The position numbers were made by a program, and so were the translations under genes. 64,000 bases of DNA from positions 372,001 to 436,000 of the forward strand of contig JADJSX010000024.1 in NCBI GenBank assembly GCA_016711485.1, in the 5' to 3' direction. The notes below the pieces were generated by a model. It was given only the letters and a program-made list of their open reading frames with translations, ran no database searches and had not been told where the DNA came from. Origin of the DNA: Leptospiraceae bacterium. Lineage in GTDB: Bacteria > Spirochaetota > Leptospiria > Leptospirales > Leptospiraceae. Of this stretch, positions 61,501-64,000 are shown in pieces; position 1 is the stretch's first letter, and every line of letters begins with the position of its first letter.

Positions 61501-61935
61501 TAATTCTAAAAAGGAAGGTTGTTTGGGAGGTATTTGAAAGGATTTTACTTCATACGATGGATTTTGTGTAACTAGATAAAACCAATTTGAAATATGATAT
61601 ACATATTCTAAGTTTTTAACAAGACTATCCGTATCTGGCTTCACATTGAATTCATGGGCTGCTTTATTTCCAGATTTGCGGATAACATGAAGTAGGTTTA
61701 CAATCATAGCCGGAACAGATTTCTTAAAATCTTCTCCACCTAAGAGGTCTGAAAAATTCGCATTCTGGTATTTAAAGTAGCCTTTCTTTTCATAAAAGCG
61801 GCTAACAATATATTCACAACCTGTCCTGAGTTTCACTAAAAAAGAGGCTGGGTCAGTGTAGATATAAGACTCAGCTAGTTGAAAGGTGTTAGCGATTTCT
61901 GGATAATGTTGACTTAAAAAAGAAAAGTTACTCAT
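58588..61935 (-). CDS. hsdR: Type I restriction endonuclease subunit R
   Basis: 1115 residues. The N-terminus has a DUF4145 helical domain (FQLAESYIYTDPASFLVKLRTG through RKSGNKAAHE). Next are the HSDR_N nuclease with a PD-(D/E)XK motif (FGYVDYVL, LALLEAKKTS), the superfamily 2 motor with VVMATGTGKTRLA, IIADESHRS, IGLTATP and HQMIGRGTRL, and a C-terminal helical region that binds the methylase. It translocates and cuts unmodified DNA. The gene lies upstream of the nucleotidyltransferase/HepT cluster and the hsdS and hsdM genes, all on the minus strand. Confidence 0.94.
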   Translation of the reverse strand: MSNFSFLSQHYPEIANTFQLAESYIYTDPASFLVKLRTGCEYIVSRFYEKKGYFKYQNANFSDLLGGEDFKKSVPAMIVNLLHVIRKSGNKAAHEFNVKPDTDSLVKNLEYVYHISNWFYLVTQNPSYEVKSFQIPPKQPSFLELQEALKKKEEETKALIEELRKEAKNNKPSDKVSIEATKEQGEAFVKTLGLTEAQTRTLLIDQMFKDAEWDLQINFQDNERNSGKLRLVSEFKVTQLDGRFGYVDYVLMGKDDLPLALLEAKKTSVSAAKGKSQALEYANSLEKQFGKRPVIFYSNGHDTWIWQDEILPPRQIWGMYTPEKLEYLHFQKENRKPLKDATINMKIIDREFQLEGVRRVLESFEANRRKALVVMATGTGKTRLAIAIAEVLLKANWAKRILFLADRKELRDQAEDSFKEYIPSSPYVRITSELDSFDKSNRLFTSTYQTMMGKYLEFPVDFFDLIIADESHRSIYNFYRELFLYFDSMQIGLTATPTNYISRNTYKFFKVEDKDPTFAYSYKQAVENNPPYLVRYKGIIQSSGFIRKGIKYKNLTEEQISQLEDSEIVPDTLDFDREEVDRIIMNEDTNKRILRNLMENGIRDATGNRIGKSVIFARNIDHAELLIKLFNDDLYPELKGKFAEIIVSDNPRASEMLKGFKGKNTEFDYIQLAISVDMLDTGVDVPEIVNLVFAKPIYSYVKFHQMIGRGTRLCKNLFGLGMHKTHFLIFDHWENFKFFDENTDGYITEDTISITEQAFKERLQLLETLLNKKDSEAQKVIISLLQKDIDSLPEKSVSVREKWIHIEKVKDKQSWNNPNTDFFKLIREEITPLMRWRQIGGEEDAIRFDKKIAELQSSFFQNDSKTFLDLKEDVLANISNIRTNLNQVKPFLEYIELVSGSLFWENISFTSLEEMRIKLRDLMKYRVKREPVKKLTIDISDPLFEGTIREDDLSHADMDAYKKRVVEAVEHIADASIVIHKIRNAMPLTRDELYLLQNLVLEQKSNLTLDELRKKFSSITSLELFLRTIIGLEPETVRVEFKHFREDHTTLTGNQIQFLNLLEQEILKGGGIQFEKLYDMPFTRLHQDSIDGVFHSKEAEDLFLLLETFRLDKVG

Positions 61936-61952
61936 ATAATTTGTAAGTATCC

Positions 61953-62171
61953 TCAGTTAATAGCGATTGGAATATTTGGTTTGTAATATAGAATATAATC
62001 GGCTCGCTTTCTTTCTCCACGAGCAGTCAGTTTACCACGAACATAGATTTTTCCATCGGTGAAAGATACTTCTTCTAAAAACTGAGTCAGTCTATTCCAA
62101 CCTGTTTTTTCAATGGCTGGGGTTATAAACTTGGTGCAAATATCTCGTTCTGATAGGCTTTTCTTATTCAT
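61953..62171 (-). pseudogene. N-terminal stump of a second hsdR
   Basis: 72 residues. The sequence (KKSLSERDICTKFITPAIEK, VSFTDGKIYVRGKLTARGE, KRADYILYYKPNIPIAI) matches the first 70 residues of EcoEI-type HsdR, a different subfamily from the intact hsdR behind it. It stops abruptly at NIPIAIN, exactly where the family continues with the catalytic IEAKD. Thus only the start of the nuclease domain is left. It lies 17 bp upstream of the intact hsdR and probably records replacement of one restriction gene by another. Confidence 0.75.
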
Positions 62172-62264
62172 AACTTTCTTAGGGTGTATGAATTTATTAT
62201 CGGAATAACAATAGTGTTTTTTTCTTTTTGTGTTGGAAAATGACTTAAATGCAGGGGGAAATCT

Positions 62265-62753
62265 CTACAAATAACTCTTCCCGTCCATATCGACCCAGCC
62301 AGTCTTAGAAAGTTCTTTGGCTTTATTGCGAAGCCAAGGCTCTGCGGTGCCGATGCAGCGAAGATAGTCGCTATCATTGAAGTAGATTAAAAAATCTAGA
62401 TTTTCATTTGTGATATAAAAAACATAACCTTGCAATTTAGAAAGGAATTTAGTAAGAGATTGGTTTTCTTGGAACATGTACACTGTTGAATCATCTGTTT
62501 GGTCAAAAAAGATTAAGCATTCGTCTAGTTGAATAAATTCATCTAGCCATTTCCATGCATTCTCATCACAAACACTAAAGCCACCTCTTTTACCAACGGC
62601 TTCCCAGAATAGACAATCGTAGTCCCTGCCATCAGCAAATTTTTCAGAAACTTTCTTATGAAAGAAAATAGATTCGAGTGCTGACATTTCCCCAAGAGTA
62701 TAATTGGTAGTAGTTTGTGCTTCATTCAGACTTTCTTTTACAAAGTTACTCAT
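62265..62753 (-). CDS. Probable immunity protein of the adjacent polymorphic toxin
   Basis: About 162 residues from ATG 62753, which has AGGAAA upstream. A longer frame begins at 62786 but would overlap the toxin more. It is a soluble alpha/beta protein (ECLIFFDQTDDSTVYMF, GYVFYITNENLDFLIYFNDSDYLRCIGTAEPWL), resembling the DUF6756-type family that often sits behind toxin genes (low confidence). The start overlaps the toxin stop by 8 nt (ATGAGTAA), a strong sign of a toxin/immunity pair. It looks intact although the toxin is frameshifted. Confidence 0.65.
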   Translation of the reverse strand: MSNFVKESLNEAQTTTNYTLGEMSALESIFFHKKVSEKFADGRDYDCLFWEAVGKRGGFSVCDENAWKWLDEFIQLDECLIFFDQTDDSTVYMFQENQSLTKFLSKLQGYVFYITNENLDFLIYFNDSDYLRCIGTAEPWLRNKAKELSKTGWVDMDGKSYL

Positions 62754-63469
62754 TTTCTTTCCTTTTCCCTCTGAAATAGGGAACACAATCTAAAAAGATA
62801 TGCCCTCTGATTTTTTGGTCATCTGCATCTAGTGCTTTAAATCCAATGTGGAAAACATCTGGACCATCGATTTCATGCGGAGCATCAACACTTATTTCGC
62901 TTCTTCTGGGACCCTTCCATTCTACAACGCCTGATTTCCCGTTGATATCCTTTCCCCATTTCGTAGCTACAAATTGTTCTTTTGAAATACCTGTTTTACG
63001 GAATGCTTCTTCCAGGGCTTCCTCGAACGATTTTCCAGAATCTCTCCAGTCTAAATCGGTCTCTTTAACTGGGTACCCTGTTAAGCTCCCAACCTTGTGC
63101 TAAAGAAATTGGTTGGTGAGCAGCATCATCCAAGCTAAACTCAATGTTACTCCCTAGGGTCGCAACATAATGTGTCGAACCATTGCAAGCACATAATTGT
63201 ATCTGTTTTACTTTCCAAAGTAGGTCGCAATAAGCTTCTTTTTCGTAATCTTGTAAAGGTTCTCGTTTATCTATCATGGCTTGTAATGCTTCCAATTGTT
63301 CTTCATCGGCTTTCGTAACGTAGTTTAGCGAAGCAACTATAATAGTAAGTATACAACCGATTAGCAAACTAATAGATAATAGCTTTCCTGACTTTCGTAG
63401 AGACGCACGGCTGTGCGTCTCTACGAAAGGTTGTTCAGTGGTAGGTGGTTTTTCTAAGAGTGTAGGCAT
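62746..63469 (-). pseudogene. Polymorphic toxin gene broken by a frameshift
   Basis: Two overlapping frames make up one gene. The first (63469-63065) has a short cytosolic start, a membrane helix (LLSISLLIGCILTIIVASLNYV) and a linker; it ends after LAQGWELNRVPS. The second (63099-62746) has no start codon of its own and reads the toxin domain: LTGYPVKETDLDWRDSGKSF, TGISKEQFVATKWGKDINGK, EWKGPRRSEISVDAPHE and KIRGHIFLDCVPYFRG. That pattern resembles the type 47 polymorphic toxins (Ntox47), predicted RNases; this is from memory. The frames differ by one base somewhere in 63065-63099. A 38-bp palindrome (63392-63429) is inserted in frame near the N-terminus. The stop overlaps the immunity start. 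A sequencing error at the shift is possible. Confidence 0.65.
63392..63429. repeat. Perfect 17-bp palindromic repeat inside the toxin coding region
   Basis: CTTTCGTAGAGACGCAC and its exact reverse complement are separated by GGCT. The 38-bp unit is of the REP hairpin type that is usually intergenic. Here it lies in frame, encoding FVETHSRASLRK just before the membrane helix. Confidence 0.8.
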
Positions 63470-63714
63470 TCGGTCAGGGTCGCTAATTTATTTTCTTGAA
63501 TCAAGAATATTTTAGCGGCTAAGGGTAAAAAATGTCTGAATCAGGATTCACCGGATTTTAGGATTTTCTTGATTTCGTTCTTGGAGGATATTCTCTTCTA
63601 TCGAGAGATCATTATTATTCATAAATCCTGTTAATCCATCCATCCTGAAAATCCTGATACAGACAATGAGTTTTTCTATTTGCAATAATTCTTACAATTC
63701 GAAAAAATAAACCT
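63470..63714. other. Intergenic region between divergent toxin and DUF1016 genes
   Basis: About 245 bp. It has a TTCTTGA/TCAAGAA palindrome near 63494-63508 and the inverted-repeat element at 63534-63664. No gene recognised. Confidence 0.5.
63534..63664. repeat. 131-bp element with 15-bp inverted ends
   Basis: GTCTGAATCAGGATT (63534-63548) and AATCCTGATACAGAC (63650-63664) are inverted copies with one mismatch. The interior repeats CAGGATT/AATCCTG-like motifs (GGATTTTAGGATTTTC, AATCCTGTTAATCC). It looks like a MITE or a degenerate palindromic repeat. No flanking duplication is clear. Confidence 0.6.
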
Positions 63715-64000
63715 ATGACCACGAAACCCACAGGCATCTCAACACCAACTTACAACTCTATCCTAAAAGACATCTCACTCATCTACGAAAACGCACAAGA
63801 AGAAGGTGATGGTAATTGGAATAAAACAACGTTATTCGCTCACTGGAAAATAGGTGAAAGGATAATCGAAGTAGAACAAGGACAAAAAGAAAGAGCGGCT
63901 TATGGGGATATGGTGCTTAAACAATTATCGAAGGACTTGAATCGAAAGTTTGGAAAAGGTTTCTCGGATAGGAATTTGAGATATATGAGAAAGTTCTATC
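63715..64000 (+). CDS. DUF1016 (YhcG-type) nuclease, N-terminal part, truncated by the window end
   Basis: 95 codons are visible and the frame stays open to the last base. The sequence fits the N-terminal helical domain of DUF1016/YhcG proteins: NKTTLFAHWKIGERIIEVEQ, KERAAYGDMVLKQLSKDLNR and FGKGFSDRNLRYMRKFY. Full proteins of about 340-370 residues end in a PD-(D/E)XK nuclease domain and are found near type I restriction genes. The start is ATG 63715. It is divergent from the toxin gene. Confidence 0.88.
   Translation, partial: MTTKPTGISTPTYNSILKDISLIYENAQEEGDGNWNKTTLFAHWKIGERIIEVEQGQKERAAYGDMVLKQLSKDLNRKFGKGFSDRNLRYMRKFY

Overview
The window is AT-rich DNA with no rRNA, tRNA or CRISPR array. 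It looks like a chromosomal segment from the Leptospiraceae (Spirochaetota) or a close relative. The support is: an EF-G whose G1 region reads AHIDSGKTT, as in the spirochaete/mitochondrial-type branch; an OmpL47-like surface protein; two 7TMR-DISM/SpoIIE phosphatases; lax spirochaetal lipoboxes; and a type III polyketide synthase. The assignment rests on gene content, not on a search.

Layout. 1-6.5 kb: a PAS-receiver protein, an AAC(3)-I-like acetyltransferase between two interspersed repeats, an ABHD-type hydrolase, the infC-rpmI-rplT operon and a ZapB-like/ZapA pair. 6.5-13 kb: mnmC with no canonical start, a membrane SpoIIE phosphatase, a HEAT-like secreted protein and a DUF4395 membrane protein. 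13.2-20.2 kb: an exporter operon (ABC permease with a degenerate ATPase domain, HlyD-like adaptor, TolC-like channel), then lipoproteins and an HExxH metallopeptidase. 20.2-31 kb: prfB, a VOC protein, manA, fusA, a bacterial pentameric ligand-gated channel and a secreted propeller protein. 31-50.4 kb: a lytic transglycosylase, polA, a glycosyltransferase, a type III PKS, an RsbW-like kinase, pyrD, a second SpoIIE phosphatase with TPRs, an OmpL47-like protein interrupted by a MITE, rsgA, a histidine kinase and an acyltransferase.

From about 50.4 kb to the end the window becomes an accessory island of defence and toxin genes, with many repeats and broken genes. It holds a Panacea-domain protein, a type I restriction-modification system (hsdR, hsdS, hsdM) interrupted by toxin-antitoxin modules (an RHH antitoxin with an internally deleted PIN toxin, a PIN protein with an unrecognised partner, a HepT/MntA pair with an extra nucleotidyltransferase), the N-terminal stump of a second hsdR, a frameshifted polymorphic toxin with its overlapping immunity gene, and the start of a DUF1016 nuclease gene.

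Most notable observations. (1) A family of 154-181 bp MITEs: three copies, each flanked by its own ~8-bp target duplication. One copy sits in frame inside the signal peptide of the OmpL47-like gene, and the pre-insertion gene can be rebuilt exactly. (2) A type I exporter operon whose ABC protein has lost every ATPase motif, next to a metallopeptidase/lipoprotein pair. (3) A frameshifted toxin gene that standard ORF calling misses. (4) Decaying and stacked toxin-antitoxin modules within the hsd locus.
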